A DNA stretch of 12,419 nt. It comes from Chloroflexi bacterium RBG_16_60_22 (GTDB taxonomy: Bacteria; Chloroflexota; Dehalococcoidia; Dehalococcoidales; RBG-16-60-22). The stretch spans positions 14,980 through 27,398 of the forward strand of contig MGNX01000119.1 of the NCBI GenBank assembly GCA_001796935.1, read 5' to 3'. Below are positions 1-6,725 of this stretch, one piece after another. Each line of letters opens with the position of its first letter. Position 1 is the first letter of the stretch. Under the pieces are notes generated by a model, which was not told the origin of the DNA, ran no database searches, and worked only from the letters and a program-made list of their open reading frames with translations. Both the position numbers and the translations under genes were made by a program.

Positions 1-1968
1 CTTGGAGCCGGGTTCCTCGCCCGCCACGACGTAGTCGGTCTTGCGGGTGACGTTGTCCTTGGCCGCCCCGCCCAGCGCCTTAATCCTGGCCTCCGCCTCC
101 GGCCGCGTCAGCGTCTCGAGCCGCCCCGTGAGGACGAACTCCCGGCCGGACAGGGGCAGGGCCGAGGGTCCGGCGGCTTTCTCCTCCAGCTTGACGCCCG
201 CTTCCTTCAGCCTCCTGATGATGTCGAGGTTTTCCTCCTGGCGGAAGAAGGCGGTAATGCTGTCGGCAATCTTGGGGCCGATGGCCCCGATTTCCATGAG
301 CTCTTCTTTCGAGGCTCTGGCCAGGTCATCGATGCGGTGGTAGCGGCCGGCCAGGACCTCCGCCATCTCGGTGCCGACGTGCCGGATGCCCAGGGCGAAA
401 ATAACCCGGGCCAGCGGCCTGTCTTTGCTCCGGTTGATGGCGTTGATGATGTTCCCGGCGCTCTTCTCGCCCATTTTCTCCAGGTCGGCAATCTGCTCCT
501 TCCTGAGGTAATAGATATCGGCGGCGTCTTTGACCAGCCCTTTGTTGAAAAGCGTCACCCCGATTTTTTCCCCGATGCCGCGGATATCCATGGCACCCCG
601 TGAGGTGAAGAGCTCGATGCGCTGCTGGGCCTGGGCCGGGCAGGCGGCGTTGGTGCAATAGTACATGACCTCCCCCTCGGGCTTGACGATGCTCTCCTTG
701 CCGCACGAGGGACAGACGGGCTTTCCGGCCTCGTTCCCGGGCAGCTTTTCCAGCAGGCTGAACTCTTTTTCCTTACCCGTCCGCTTGCTGACAATCGGCC
801 CCACCACCTCCGGGATGACCTCGCCGGCCCGCTGGATGATGACCGTATCCCCGATGCGGATGTCCTTGCGGCGGATGTCGTCCTCGTTGTGCAGGGCGGC
901 CTGCCTGATGGTGACCCCGCCCACTTTGACCGGCTCCAGGATGGCGAAGGGGTTGAGGGTCCCGGTGCGCCCGACGCTGATGCCGATGTCCCTGAGCACG
1001 GTGGTGCCCTGGACGGCCGGGAACTTGTAGGCGATGGCCCAGCGCGGCTCGTGGCCGATGTCGCCGAGCTCCCCCTGAACATCGAGCTGGTTTATCTTGA
1101 TAACGATGCCGTCGGCCTCGTAGCCGAGGCTTTCCCGCTTCCCTTCCCACTCGCGGTAGTAGGCCTCCACCTCGGCGATTTCCTTCAGCCGGCGGTTGTT
1201 GGGGTTTACCTTGAATCCAAGCCCTTTCAGGTATTCCATGGTCTCCCAGTGGGTCGGGGGCATGGCCCTGCCGTCGGCCCAGCCCAGCATGTAGATATAG
1301 ATGTCCAGCGGTCGTCGCGCGGTGATGCGGGAATCGAGCTGCCTTACCGAGCCGGCGGCGGCGTTCCTGGGGTTGGCGAAGAGTGGCTGGCCTTCCGCCG
1401 CCCGCTCCTGGTTCAGCTTCTGAAAGCCCGTCCGGGAGAGGAAGACCTCCCCCCGCACCTCGAAGCGGGGCGGGCCGTCCCGGGAAACAGAGAGCGGGAT
1501 GCTCCGGATGGTCTTCAGATTCTGGGTGATGTTCTCCCCCCGGAAGCCATCGCCGCGGGTGGCGCCGGTAGTCAGGCGGCCGTTCTCGTAGGTGAGGGCC
1601 ACCGCCAGCCCGTCAATCTTGTGCTCCCCGACGAAGTCGAACGATGCATCGCCGGCCAGCCGGCACGTGCGCGTCAGCCAGGCCTTAAGCTCCTCGTCGG
1701 AGAAGACGTTGCCCAGCGAGAGGAGGGGGAAGCGGTGTTCCACCACGCCAAAGGCCTCCGCCGGGGCGGCGCCGACCCTCTGGGTGGGAGAGTCCGGGGT
1801 GAGGAGCTCCGGGTGCTCCTCCTCCAGCTTCTTCAGCTCCCGCATCAGGTCGTCGTACTCGGCGTCGGAGATTTCTATGCTGTCCAGGACGTAATAGCGG
1901 TAGTTGTGGTGGTTGATGGCCGCCTTCAGCTCGTCGATTCTCGCCTTAGCCTCTTCGGGACCGGCCAC
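1..1968 (-). CDS. ligA: NAD-dependent DNA ligase LigA (partial, C-terminus cut by window edge)
   Basis: Seals nicks in duplex DNA using NAD+, in replication and repair. The 656 codons in the window read without a stop and carry the whole LigA domain order: the N-terminal Ia region (HNYRYYVLD, AEYDDLMREL), the adenylation domain with catalytic lysine in KIDG at residue 117, an OB fold, a zinc finger with cysteines at about 419, 422, 438 and 443 (CPSC and YCTNAAC), helix-hairpin-helix repeats, and a BRCT domain starting near residue 608 and still open at GEEPGSK. By family length only some tens of residues lie outside. No ATG fits; I chose GTG at 1968 because GGAGG lies 7 nt upstream and this puts the KIDG lysine at 117, close to E. 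coli K115. It is the last gene of a leftward cluster, 15 nt after the TIGR04076 gene. Identification is firm from motifs. Confidence 0.97.
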   Translation of the reverse strand, partial: MAGPEEAKARIDELKAAINHHNYRYYVLDSIEISDAEYDDLMRELKKLEEEHPELLTPDSPTQRVGAAPAEAFGVVEHRFPLLSLGNVFSDEELKAWLTRTCRLAGDASFDFVGEHKIDGLAVALTYENGRLTTGATRGDGFRGENITQNLKTIRSIPLSVSRDGPPRFEVRGEVFLSRTGFQKLNQERAAEGQPLFANPRNAAAGSVRQLDSRITARRPLDIYIYMLGWADGRAMPPTHWETMEYLKGLGFKVNPNNRRLKEIAEVEAYYREWEGKRESLGYEADGIVIKINQLDVQGELGDIGHEPRWAIAYKFPAVQGTTVLRDIGISVGRTGTLNPFAILEPVKVGGVTIRQAALHNEDDIRRKDIRIGDTVIIQRAGEVIPEVVGPIVSKRTGKEKEFSLLEKLPGNEAGKPVCPSCGKESIVKPEGEVMYYCTNAACPAQAQQRIELFTSRGAMDIRGIGEKIGVTLFNKGLVKDAADIYYLRKEQIADLEKMGEKSAGNIINAINRSKDRPLARVIFALGIRHVGTEMAEVLAGRYHRIDDLARASKEELMEIGAIGPKIADSITAFFRQEENLDIIRRLKEAGVKLEEKAAGPSALPLSGREFVLTGRLETLTRPEAEARIKALGGAAKDNVTRKTDYVVAGEEPGSK

Positions 1969-1975
1969 GCCAATA

Positions 1976-1980
1976 CCTCC
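1976..1980 (-). promoter_or_regulatory. ribosome binding site of ligA
   Basis: GGAGG on the minus strand, 7 nt before a GTG codon at 1968. It lies in the 15-nt gap after the preceding stop codon and decides the GTG start of ligA, for which no ATG is available. Confidence 0.8.
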
Positions 1981-1983
1981 CCT

Positions 1984-2241
1984 TTATCCCTCCACCCGCT
2001 TCAGCTCGAAGACCACCGGGTTATCGGGGTCGGGGCAGGCTATCCGGGCTTTGTCCGGGCCGCTTTCCCAGGGAAAGGAACCCCCGAACTGCAGCACCTC
2101 GGCGAAGGGGAAAAGCGTGTAGAGCGCCCAGGTGCACAGCCCCGCGGGCGACGTCTGGTCGATGACGAACTCGTCCCCCACCCCGTGGCCGGCCTGGCAG
2201 GTCCCTGCCTGCGATACGACCCTGGCGACTATCTTCTTCAT
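1984..2241 (-). CDS. TIGR04076 family small protein
   Basis: An 85-residue soluble protein that matches what I remember of the TIGR04076 family: a short beta-rich N-terminus (MKKIVARVVS), a cysteine at 15 followed by a GxxxGDEFVID segment, an AGLCTWALYTLFPF segment with cysteine 36, the signature FGGSFPW at residues 52-58, cysteine 69, and a PVVFELKRVE tail. The family has no established function that I know of; conserved cysteines hint at metal or redox binding, which is inference. Its ATG overlaps the stop of the upstream ATP pyrophosphatase gene by 4 nt (ATGA), so translation is probably coupled, and ligA follows after 15 nt. Full length for the family, no sign of damage. Confidence 0.85.
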   Translation of the reverse strand: MKKIVARVVSQAGTCQAGHGVGDEFVIDQTSPAGLCTWALYTLFPFAEVLQFGGSFPWESGPDKARIACPDPDNPVVFELKRVEG

Positions 2242-2936
2242 GCCGTCCTGCCGGTGGTGATTTTATCGCCCAGCTCGGTGCCGGTAATCTCCAGGAAGTG
2301 GATGCCATCCCGGATGACCTTCCGGCTCTCCGTTATTTGAAGCCTCTTCTGGAACAGGGGGCCGTCGACGACCAGGCTGTGGTACTCCCCGGCCTCGCCG
2401 CAGGGGGTGACGCCCTTCGTCCGGCCCAGCTCTTCCAGCCCGGCCAGGAAGTCGCGGTCTATTATCCGTCCCAGCACCTCTTCCCCGAAGAACTCGGACT
2501 TGGCGGCGACGACCACCGCCACGAAGCCGGCGTCGATGAACTCCTCCATGAGCACTTTCTGGTCCTCCCCCCAGAGGGGCAGGAAGGGGGTGATATCCGC
2601 CTCCCGGCAGACCCGCTCAATCCACTCGCGGTGCGGATTGAAGTCAATGTCCCCGAAGATACCCCCCTCGATTCCCTCCGCCTTGAAGGCGCGGAGCATC
2701 TTGATAAACTCGGCTTCGTAGGTCTTCTTTGTGGTGCGCTGCTGCACGATGGTAATCCCCAGGGCCCGGGCCTGCGCCCGTATCACCGAAGACGCGATGC
2801 CGTGGCTGCAGGAGCGCTGCCGGTCTTCGGTGACGGTGTTGGCCAGATAGCGCACTTCGAACCCGTTCTGGACGGCCCGGTTAAGGGCCAGGCAGCAGTC
2901 CTTGCCGCCGCTCCATGAAGCAAAAACCCGGTACAT
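2238..2936 (-). CDS. Diphthine--ammonia ligase-like ATP pyrophosphatase (DPH6 family)
   Basis: A 232-residue member of the adenine-nucleotide alpha-hydrolase (PP-loop ATPase) superfamily, most like archaeal/eukaryotic Dph6 (TIGR00290/MJ0570 type). The PP-loop SGGKD is at residues 9-13, followed by family segments RSCSHG (41-46), GDID (95-98), LW (121-122), PCGEAGEYHS (178-187) and DGP (191-193). Dph6 amidates diphthine on elongation factor 2 in eukaryotes and archaea; bacteria have no diphthamide, so the substrate here is unknown and the ligase name should be read as a family label. ATG at 2936 has AGGAGG a few bases upstream. It follows the histidine phosphatase by 11 nt and overlaps the TIGR04076 gene by 4 nt, so these three are very likely one transcript with ligA. 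Confidence 0.9.
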   Translation of the reverse strand: MYRVFASWSGGKDCCLALNRAVQNGFEVRYLANTVTEDRQRSCSHGIASSVIRAQARALGITIVQQRTTKKTYEAEFIKMLRAFKAEGIEGGIFGDIDFNPHREWIERVCREADITPFLPLWGEDQKVLMEEFIDAGFVAVVVAAKSEFFGEEVLGRIIDRDFLAGLEELGRTKGVTPCGEAGEYHSLVVDGPLFQKRLQITESRKVIRDGIHFLEITGTELGDKITTGRTA

Positions 2937-2947
2937 AAGACCTCCTG

Positions 2948-3553
2948 TTATTTAAGGTGTGAAACGTCGTTGAGCGAGCGCAGTATGGCCCCCTGCGGGA
3001 AGGTCTCCAGGACACTCAACGAGCCCTGGTCGACCTGCATCTTGCGCCAGCAGGCCAGGTCCAGGCCCAGCAGGTTGCAGATGATGAGCCGGAGCGTGCC
3101 GGCGTGGGCCACGACGACGACCGTCTCCCCCGCCTCGTGCTTTTCGAGCCGGTCCAGGAATACCCTGACCCGGTCGTTCAGCGCGTCGAGGGTCTCCCCG
3201 CCGGGAAAGGTGGGGCGGGGCTCCCAGTTCATCAGCTCCTCGGCCAGCTCCGGGTGCAGCCTGGTTATCTCCCCGAAGGTCAGGCCTTCAACGTAGCCGA
3301 AGTTAAGCTCGTTCAGCTCGGCTAACTTGTGCACCGCCACGTCCAGCCCGGCGGCGATGATTTCCGCGGTGAGGCGGGCGCGACTCAGCTGGCTGGTATA
3401 GACCGTCATCACCTTCTCCCTGACGAGGCGGTCCCGCAGCTGCTCCGCCTGCCGGATGCCGGTATTGCTCAGGGCGATATCCGTCTTACCCCAGAAACGG
3501 TCAGCCTTATAAAGCTTGGTCCGGCCGTGCCTTACTAAAAAAAGTCTGGCCAC
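2948..3553 (-). CDS. Histidine phosphatase family protein (phosphoglycerate mutase/CobC-like)
   Basis: A 201-residue cytosolic enzyme of histidine phosphatase clan branch 1. The phosphate-accepting histidine is in LVRHG (H9 in RHG, residues 8-10), a second arginine pocket is in SQLSRARLTAEI (54-65), the likely general acid is E82 in ELNELNFGYVEG, and the second catalytic histidine is H150 in VVAHAG. Such proteins include phosphoglycerate mutases, alpha-ribazole phosphatase (CobC) and broad phosphatases; the FGYVEG and PGGETLDAL segments look CobC/GpmB-like, but no cobalamin genes are adjacent, so the substrate is left open. The start is GTG at 3553 with AAGGAGG about 4 nt upstream. It is the first gene of the leftward cluster ending in ligA; a repeat element begins 24 nt upstream of its start, so its promoter must lie in or beyond that repeat. 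Confidence 0.93.
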   Translation of the reverse strand: MARLFLVRHGRTKLYKADRFWGKTDIALSNTGIRQAEQLRDRLVREKVMTVYTSQLSRARLTAEIIAAGLDVAVHKLAELNELNFGYVEGLTFGEITRLHPELAEELMNWEPRPTFPGGETLDALNDRVRVFLDRLEKHEAGETVVVVAHAGTLRLIICNLLGLDLACWRKMQVDQGSLSVLETFPQGAILRSLNDVSHLK

Positions 3554-3624
3554 AGCACCTCCTTAAAAAGTTCCGCTGTCATTGCGAGGAGCGTAGCGAC
3601 GAAGCAATCCCTCCCAATCTACCC

Positions 3625-3654
3625 GTCATTCTCCGGCTTGACCGGAGAATCCAG
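3625..3654 (-). repeat. TCAAG-loop hairpin end of the 3.6-kb element
   Basis: A 9-bp perfect stem (ATTCTCCGG with its complement) around a CTTGA loop on the plus strand, flanked by GTC outside and CCAG inside. Read on the minus strand the loop is TCAAG, the same as in the hairpin at 10082-10109, although the stem bases differ and change on both sides together. Confidence 0.85.
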
Positions 3655-3671
3655 TCAGTCATGCCCCACCG

Positions 3672-3698
3672 CTGGATTCCCGCTTTCGCGGGAATGAC
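3672..3698 (-). repeat. GAAA-loop hairpin end of the 3.6-kb element
   Basis: An 8-bp perfect stem ATTCCCGC/GCGGGAAT. On the minus strand, the strand of the upstream nuclease transcript, the loop reads GAAA. All 27 bases match 9745-9771 in the opposite orientation. Confidence 0.9.
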
Positions 3699-3778
3699 AT
3701 CGCGGTCCAGAGGATTTACAGGTTTATTCATGGAGATTGCTTCGTCGCGGCGCTCCTCGCCATGACCCGGTATTAATT

Positions 3779-4927
3779 TTATTCCTCTTCCCCGGCGCGC
3801 GGCTTCACCCAGAGCTGGGGGAAGGTGGACGTGACACGCCGCAGGGACTCCAGTTTCTTTTTTATATCTTCGGCGACGGCGGCGTCAGCGAGGAGCTGCT
3901 TGAGGCGCTGCTGGTCGAAACCCAGCACCTTTTCCCACAGCCCCAGCGGCTCCAGCAGCGCCCTGACATCCTCCTCGGTGAAGCCGGTCCTCTCCACGAG
4001 CTTATAGGTAACCTCATGCTCACTGCCGTAGAGACGGTTCAGGTCCTCGGCCTGGCAGTAGGCGATAATCTTCTCCTTGACCTCGTCGAGCTGCATCTGG
4101 AGGTCTTTAATCTGCGCCTGGAGTCCGGCGTAGCGCTCGATGGCCTCGCCGGCGGCAATCCCCGGCAACAGTTCCTGGCGGGCCGTCGGCGGCGCCTCGA
4201 TGAGGTACTGGTGGCGGTAGTAAGGGCAATGCTCGGGGAAATCACAGGGGCAATAGGCGTTCTCGGTGGCGGGGAACTTCCCCGCGGCGATATCGCCGGC
4301 CACGTCCCGCACCAGCTGCCGGGCCCGCTCGATTCTGGCGACGTCCCGCGGCGGGCAGCTGCAGGCGGTGTTCGACCGCAGGTGGTAGAGGGTAAGCTGC
4401 TCCACGGGCAGTTTCCAGGTCTGCTCCGCGGCCATCTGGTATATCGTGAGCTGGAGGTCATCTTCCAGGTAGTCGGCGGTGAAGAGCTCCTTGTTCGTCT
4501 TGTAGTCGATTATCGCCAGCCCGCCGCTGTCCAGCTTGTCCACCCGGTCGATAAATCCCCGCAGCTTGGTGCCGTCGATGTCCAGGTAAAAGCTGCGCTC
4601 CAGCGCCACCGGCAGGCGGAAATCAGCGGTGTGAATTTCCCAGAACCGGGTGAGTATCTCCCGCCCGTAGTCCTTGAACCTGGCCTCTTCCTCCGGCGAT
4701 TCGTAGGCCGTGGCAATCCAGGCCCTTTCGTAGTACCGGAGCATCTCTTCCAGAGAGGGGGGCGGGGGCGTGTTTACCCGGAAAAAACGCTCGACGCAGC
4801 GGTGCATGGTGGTGCCGAAGCTGAAATACCACCGGTCCTTCGACTTGAGGCCGTCGAGGTACTGCAGCTTGTAGCACAGGGGGCACGACTGGTAGAGCGA
4901 AATCTGCGTAAAGCTCAGGGGTCTGAT
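3779..4927 (-). CDS. Cas4/AddB-like PD-(D/E)XK nuclease with Fe-S cysteines (AUC start)
   Basis: A 382-residue RecB-family nuclease (PF12705-like). Counting from the proposed start at 4927: LSFTQISLYQSCPLCYKLQ with C15 and C18; FGTTMH at 37-42 (active-site histidine); E110; GFID with D127; DYKT with D141 and K143; QLTIY with Q159 and Y163; and YCPCDFPEHC with C226, C228 and C234. One N-terminal and three C-terminal cysteines are the usual [4Fe-4S] layout of Cas4/AddB nucleases. Residues about 255-382 add a coiled-coil-prone segment and a helical tail. The first ATG in frame (4807) would lose the first motif and the N-terminal cysteines. Upstream of the conserved LSFTQ there is no ATG, GTG or TTG before the in-frame TAG, but GGGAGG sits 6 nt before an ATC. 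No cas genes are near, so a role in DNA repair or end processing is inferred. Confidence 0.85.
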   Translation of the reverse strand: MRPLSFTQISLYQSCPLCYKLQYLDGLKSKDRWYFSFGTTMHRCVERFFRVNTPPPPSLEEMLRYYERAWIATAYESPEEEARFKDYGREILTRFWEIHTADFRLPVALERSFYLDIDGTKLRGFIDRVDKLDSGGLAIIDYKTNKELFTADYLEDDLQLTIYQMAAEQTWKLPVEQLTLYHLRSNTACSCPPRDVARIERARQLVRDVAGDIAAGKFPATENAYCPCDFPEHCPYYRHQYLIEAPPTARQELLPGIAAGEAIERYAGLQAQIKDLQMQLDEVKEKIIAYCQAEDLNRLYGSEHEVTYKLVERTGFTEEDVRALLEPLGLWEKVLGFDQQRLKQLLADAAVAEDIKKKLESLRRVTSTFPQLWVKPRAGEEE

Positions 4928-4933
4928 TGTTGT

Positions 4934-4939
4934 CCTCCC
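4934..4939 (-). promoter_or_regulatory. ribosome binding site supporting an AUC start of the nuclease
   Basis: GGGAGG on the minus strand, 6 nt before ATC at 4927. The only other in-frame candidate ahead of the first conserved motif is CTG at 4918, 15 nt from the site, which is too far for a normal start. Confidence 0.6.
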
Positions 4940-5002
4940 GTTAGTCTATTGGGCCCGGCGGGCGCGGCCAAAGGGCACCGGCGGTCAAGCGCGTTCCGGG
5001 CT

Positions 5003-5290
5003 TCACTTTTTTATGCTGTCGATATAGTCGTCCAGCGTCATGGCCGCCAGGGTACTGGTCTGCAGCGTCCCCCGCGAGCCCAGCTCCGTGGCCACCTTGG
5101 CGATGGTCTTGTTATCGCGTGCTTCCAGGATGTTGATGAAATCGTACTGGCCGAGGACGACGTACTGGGCGAGTATCTTGACGCCCATGGCCTCGACTTC
5201 CTTATTGACCTCTTTTATCCGCTGCGGGTTGGCTTTCACTGTTTTCCTGCCTTCATCGGTGAGGTTGGTCATCATAATGTAGAGCGCCAT
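5003..5290 (-). CDS. GYD domain-containing protein
   Basis: A 95-residue protein matching the GYD family (PF08734), small ferredoxin-fold-like proteins of unknown function. The name motif appears as LGQYDF at residues 46-51, after a helix (EGRKTVKANPQRIKEVNKEVE) and strand (VKILAQYVV), followed by a second helix (NKTIAKVATELGS) and a final LDDYIDSIKK. ATG at 5290 has AGGAGGG a few bases upstream. A strong promoter lies at 5383-5411. It is 75 nt upstream of the nuclease and could share a transcript with it, because I see no promoter or clear terminator in that gap. It has no signal peptide or membrane segment. Confidence 0.9.
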   Translation of the reverse strand: MALYIMMTNLTDEGRKTVKANPQRIKEVNKEVEAMGVKILAQYVVLGQYDFINILEARDNKTIAKVATELGSRGTLQTSTLAAMTLDDYIDSIKK

Positions 5291-5351
5291 AATTCCCTCC
5301 TTTTACTCTTTATTACACGGGGTTACCGGTGCCCTTTGCCTGCCCCCCGAA

Positions 5352-5374
5352 CATACCCGTTTGGCCGGGTTATG
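5352..5374. repeat. inverted repeat in the leader of the GYD gene
   Basis: CATACCCG and CGGGTTATG form an imperfect hairpin (one extra base) with a 6-nt loop. It lies right at the predicted transcription start of the minus-strand promoter at 5383-5411, so it could be an operator or a 5' RNA hairpin. Neither role is shown. Confidence 0.45.
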
Positions 5375-5382
5375 TATGTGAA

Positions 5383-5411
5383 ATTATAAGCCGTAGTCCG
5401 GGTTTTGTCCA
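5383..5411 (-). promoter_or_regulatory. predicted sigma70-type promoter for the GYD gene
   Basis: On the minus strand TGGACA (5411-5406) and TATAAT (5388-5383) are separated by 17 nt, five and six matches to consensus. Transcription would begin near 5376, giving a leader of about 85 nt before the GYD start. Confidence 0.6.
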
Positions 5412-5427
5412 GAGTGAGATTCCATGT

Positions 5428-5456
5428 CTGGCAACTTCCCCTACCTCCATTATACA
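5428..5456 (+). promoter_or_regulatory. possible promoter for ccdA, near-leaderless
   Basis: CTGGCA (5428-5433), 17-nt spacer, TATACA (5451-5456). Each box matches four of six consensus bases. The predicted start falls 2-4 nt before the ccdA ATG, and no Shine-Dalgarno sequence is present, which fits a leaderless message. Confidence 0.4.
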
Positions 5457-5465
5457 ATGTAATTA

Positions 5466-6158
5466 ATGGGTGAAAACATCACGCTCCTGGTGGCTTTCAG
5501 CGGGGGACTGCTTTCCTTCCTCTCGCCGTGCGTCCTGCCGATGGTGCCGGTCTACCTGGCCAGCCTCAACGGCCCGGGGCTGTTCGAGGGGAAGGTCAAT
5601 CGCCTCGCGGTTTTTCTCCACTCTCTCAGCTTCGTGCTGGGCTTCGCCGTGGTCTTTACTTTCCTGGGGGCGGTGGTGGGGCTGACCGGCTACGCCGTGG
5701 CGCCGGACTACGCCCTGCTCAGCAAGATTGCCGGCAGCCTGCTGATAGCCTTCGGCCTGTTCATCCTGGCGGCCATGAAAGTCCCCCGGCTTAACTACGA
5801 GAAGCGGCTGAACCTGTCCGCCGGCGGCACCACCGGGTACCTGCGCTCTTTCACCATCGGGGCAGTCTTCTCGGTGACCTGGACGGCCTGCGTCGGGCCG
5901 ATACTGGGCAGCATCCTGACCATGGCCACGGCCCAGGCGACGGCCTGGCAGGGGGCTTACCTGCTGGCGATATATTCGCTGGGGCTGGGACTCCCGTTCC
6001 TGATTGTGGGGGCGGCCTTCGACCGCGTCCTGCCCTGGCTCAGGAGGATAAACCGCTATTCGGGCGTCATCCACGTTGTCAGCGGCCTGCTGCTCATCAT
6101 CGTGGGCATCCTTATCCTGACGGGCCAGCTGACCTGGTTTGCCTCGCTGGCGGCGTAA
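5466..6158 (+). CDS. ccdA: CcdA-type thiol-disulfide membrane transporter
   Basis: A 230-residue integral membrane protein of the CcdA/DsbD transmembrane family, which passes electrons from cytoplasmic thioredoxin across the membrane to extracytoplasmic thiols, often for cytochrome c maturation. About six hydrophobic segments are visible. The two redox cysteines are in the family motifs: SPCVLPMVPVY (C22) near the N-terminus and TWTACVGPILG (C142) in the middle, each followed by the expected prolines. Length is typical of CcdA. The start at 5466 has no Shine-Dalgarno site but a promoter-like sequence just upstream. The thioredoxin-like lipoprotein follows after 21 nt and is its natural partner. 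No cytochrome c or ResB/ResC genes are seen here, so the final client is unknown. Confidence 0.95.
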   Translation: MGENITLLVAFSGGLLSFLSPCVLPMVPVYLASLNGPGLFEGKVNRLAVFLHSLSFVLGFAVVFTFLGAVVGLTGYAVAPDYALLSKIAGSLLIAFGLFILAAMKVPRLNYEKRLNLSAGGTTGYLRSFTIGAVFSVTWTACVGPILGSILTMATAQATAWQGAYLLAIYSLGLGLPFLIVGAAFDRVLPWLRRINRYSGVIHVVSGLLLIIVGILILTGQLTWFASLAA

Positions 6159-6179
6159 ATAATCATCCCGGAGGGTTAT

Positions 6180-6716
6180 ATGAAAATAATCTTGAGAACG
6201 GCACTGGTAATCGTCCTGCTCGTGGCGGGGTTAGCGGCGGCGGGCTGCTCGGTGGGCACCGACCGCGCCGATATTCCCGTGCCGGGGCGGACGGCGCCGG
6301 ACTTTCAGCTCCAGAGCCTCGGCGGGGAGACGGTCTCCCTGAGCGGCCTCCGGGGGCGGCCGGTGATGGTGAACTTCTGGGCGACCTGGTGCGGACCGTG
6401 CCGGGAGGAAATGCCCTTTATCCAGCAGGTCTACGAGGACACGACCTGGAAGGCGCGTGGACTGGTTATCCTGGCGGTCAACCTGGCCGAGTCTCCCGCG
6501 AAGGTGCAGGAATTCATGGACGAACTGGGCCTCACTTTTACGGTCCTGCTGGACTCTCGGCAGGAAGTGGGTAAGCTGTACAACGTATCGGCCATCCCCA
6601 CCACCTACTTCATTGATAAAAATGGTATAATAAGGGACGTGAAGATAGGTTCCTTCCAGAGCGCGGCGGAAATCGATGCCAGGCTGCAAAAACTGGTGGC
6701 AGAAAACGGTTCATGA
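6180..6716 (+). CDS. TlpA/ResA-like thiol-disulfide oxidoreductase lipoprotein
   Basis: A 178-residue extracytoplasmic thioredoxin-fold protein. Residues 1-23 form a lipoprotein signal: basic start, hydrophobic stretch, then LAAAGC with C23 as the lipidation site. The mature part starts with the AhpC/TSA-Redoxin pattern APDFQLQSLGGETVSLSGLRG, has the active site WCGPC at 70-74 (C71, C74) in VMVNFWATWCGPCREEMP, and cis-proline P140 in SAIPTTYFID. This is the ResA/TlpA pattern, a reductant of extracytoplasmic disulfides such as apocytochrome c. ATG at 6180 has GGAGGG upstream. Position directly after ccdA indicates that CcdA keeps it reduced. The next gene begins 9 nt after its stop. Confidence 0.95.
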   Translation: MKIILRTALVIVLLVAGLAAAGCSVGTDRADIPVPGRTAPDFQLQSLGGETVSLSGLRGRPVMVNFWATWCGPCREEMPFIQQVYEDTTWKARGLVILAVNLAESPAKVQEFMDELGLTFTVLLDSRQEVGKLYNVSAIPTTYFIDKNGIIRDVKIGSFQSAAEIDARLQKLVAENGS

Positions 6717-6725
6717 GGGAGCGCC

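Larger units (their letters stand above)
3578..3766. repeat. Nested inverted-repeat element without a gene (MITE-like)
   Basis: This fills the gap between the nuclease stop and the histidine phosphatase start. Outer arms at 3578-3609 and 3735-3766 are inverted copies, 29 of 32 positions matching; they begin GTCATTGCGAGGAGCG and end CGAAGCAATC. Inside are two further hairpins facing each other: 3625-3654 (GTCATTCTCCGG, loop CTTGA, then the complementary arm and CCAG) and 3672-3698 (CTGG, ATTCCCGC, loop TTTC, GCGGGAAT, GAC). The 27-nt hairpin at 3672-3698 is the exact reverse complement of 9745-9771. Only 17 nt lie between the inner hairpins and no coding potential is seen. Similar dispersed repeats are common in many bacterial genomes; mobility is inferred. 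Confidence 0.85.

Noticed and set aside
889..2340. Long plus-strand open frame of 483 codons opposite ligA and its neighbours
   Set aside because: It is antisense to ligA, the TIGR04076 gene and the start of the ATPase gene, all with firm motifs. The long frame is a by-product of G+C-rich codon use.
3578..3766. CRISPR array
   Set aside because: Repeats are inverted, not direct, are not evenly spaced, and there are no cas adaptation or effector genes; the Cas4-like nuclease alone is not evidence.
4928..5002. Promoter between the GYD gene and the nuclease
   Set aside because: TTGACC is present on the minus strand but nothing like a -10 box stands at a proper distance.
3737..5389. Plus-strand open frame of 550 codons
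   Set aside because: Antisense to the PD-(D/E)XK nuclease and the GYD gene, shows no family pattern, and starts inside a repeat.
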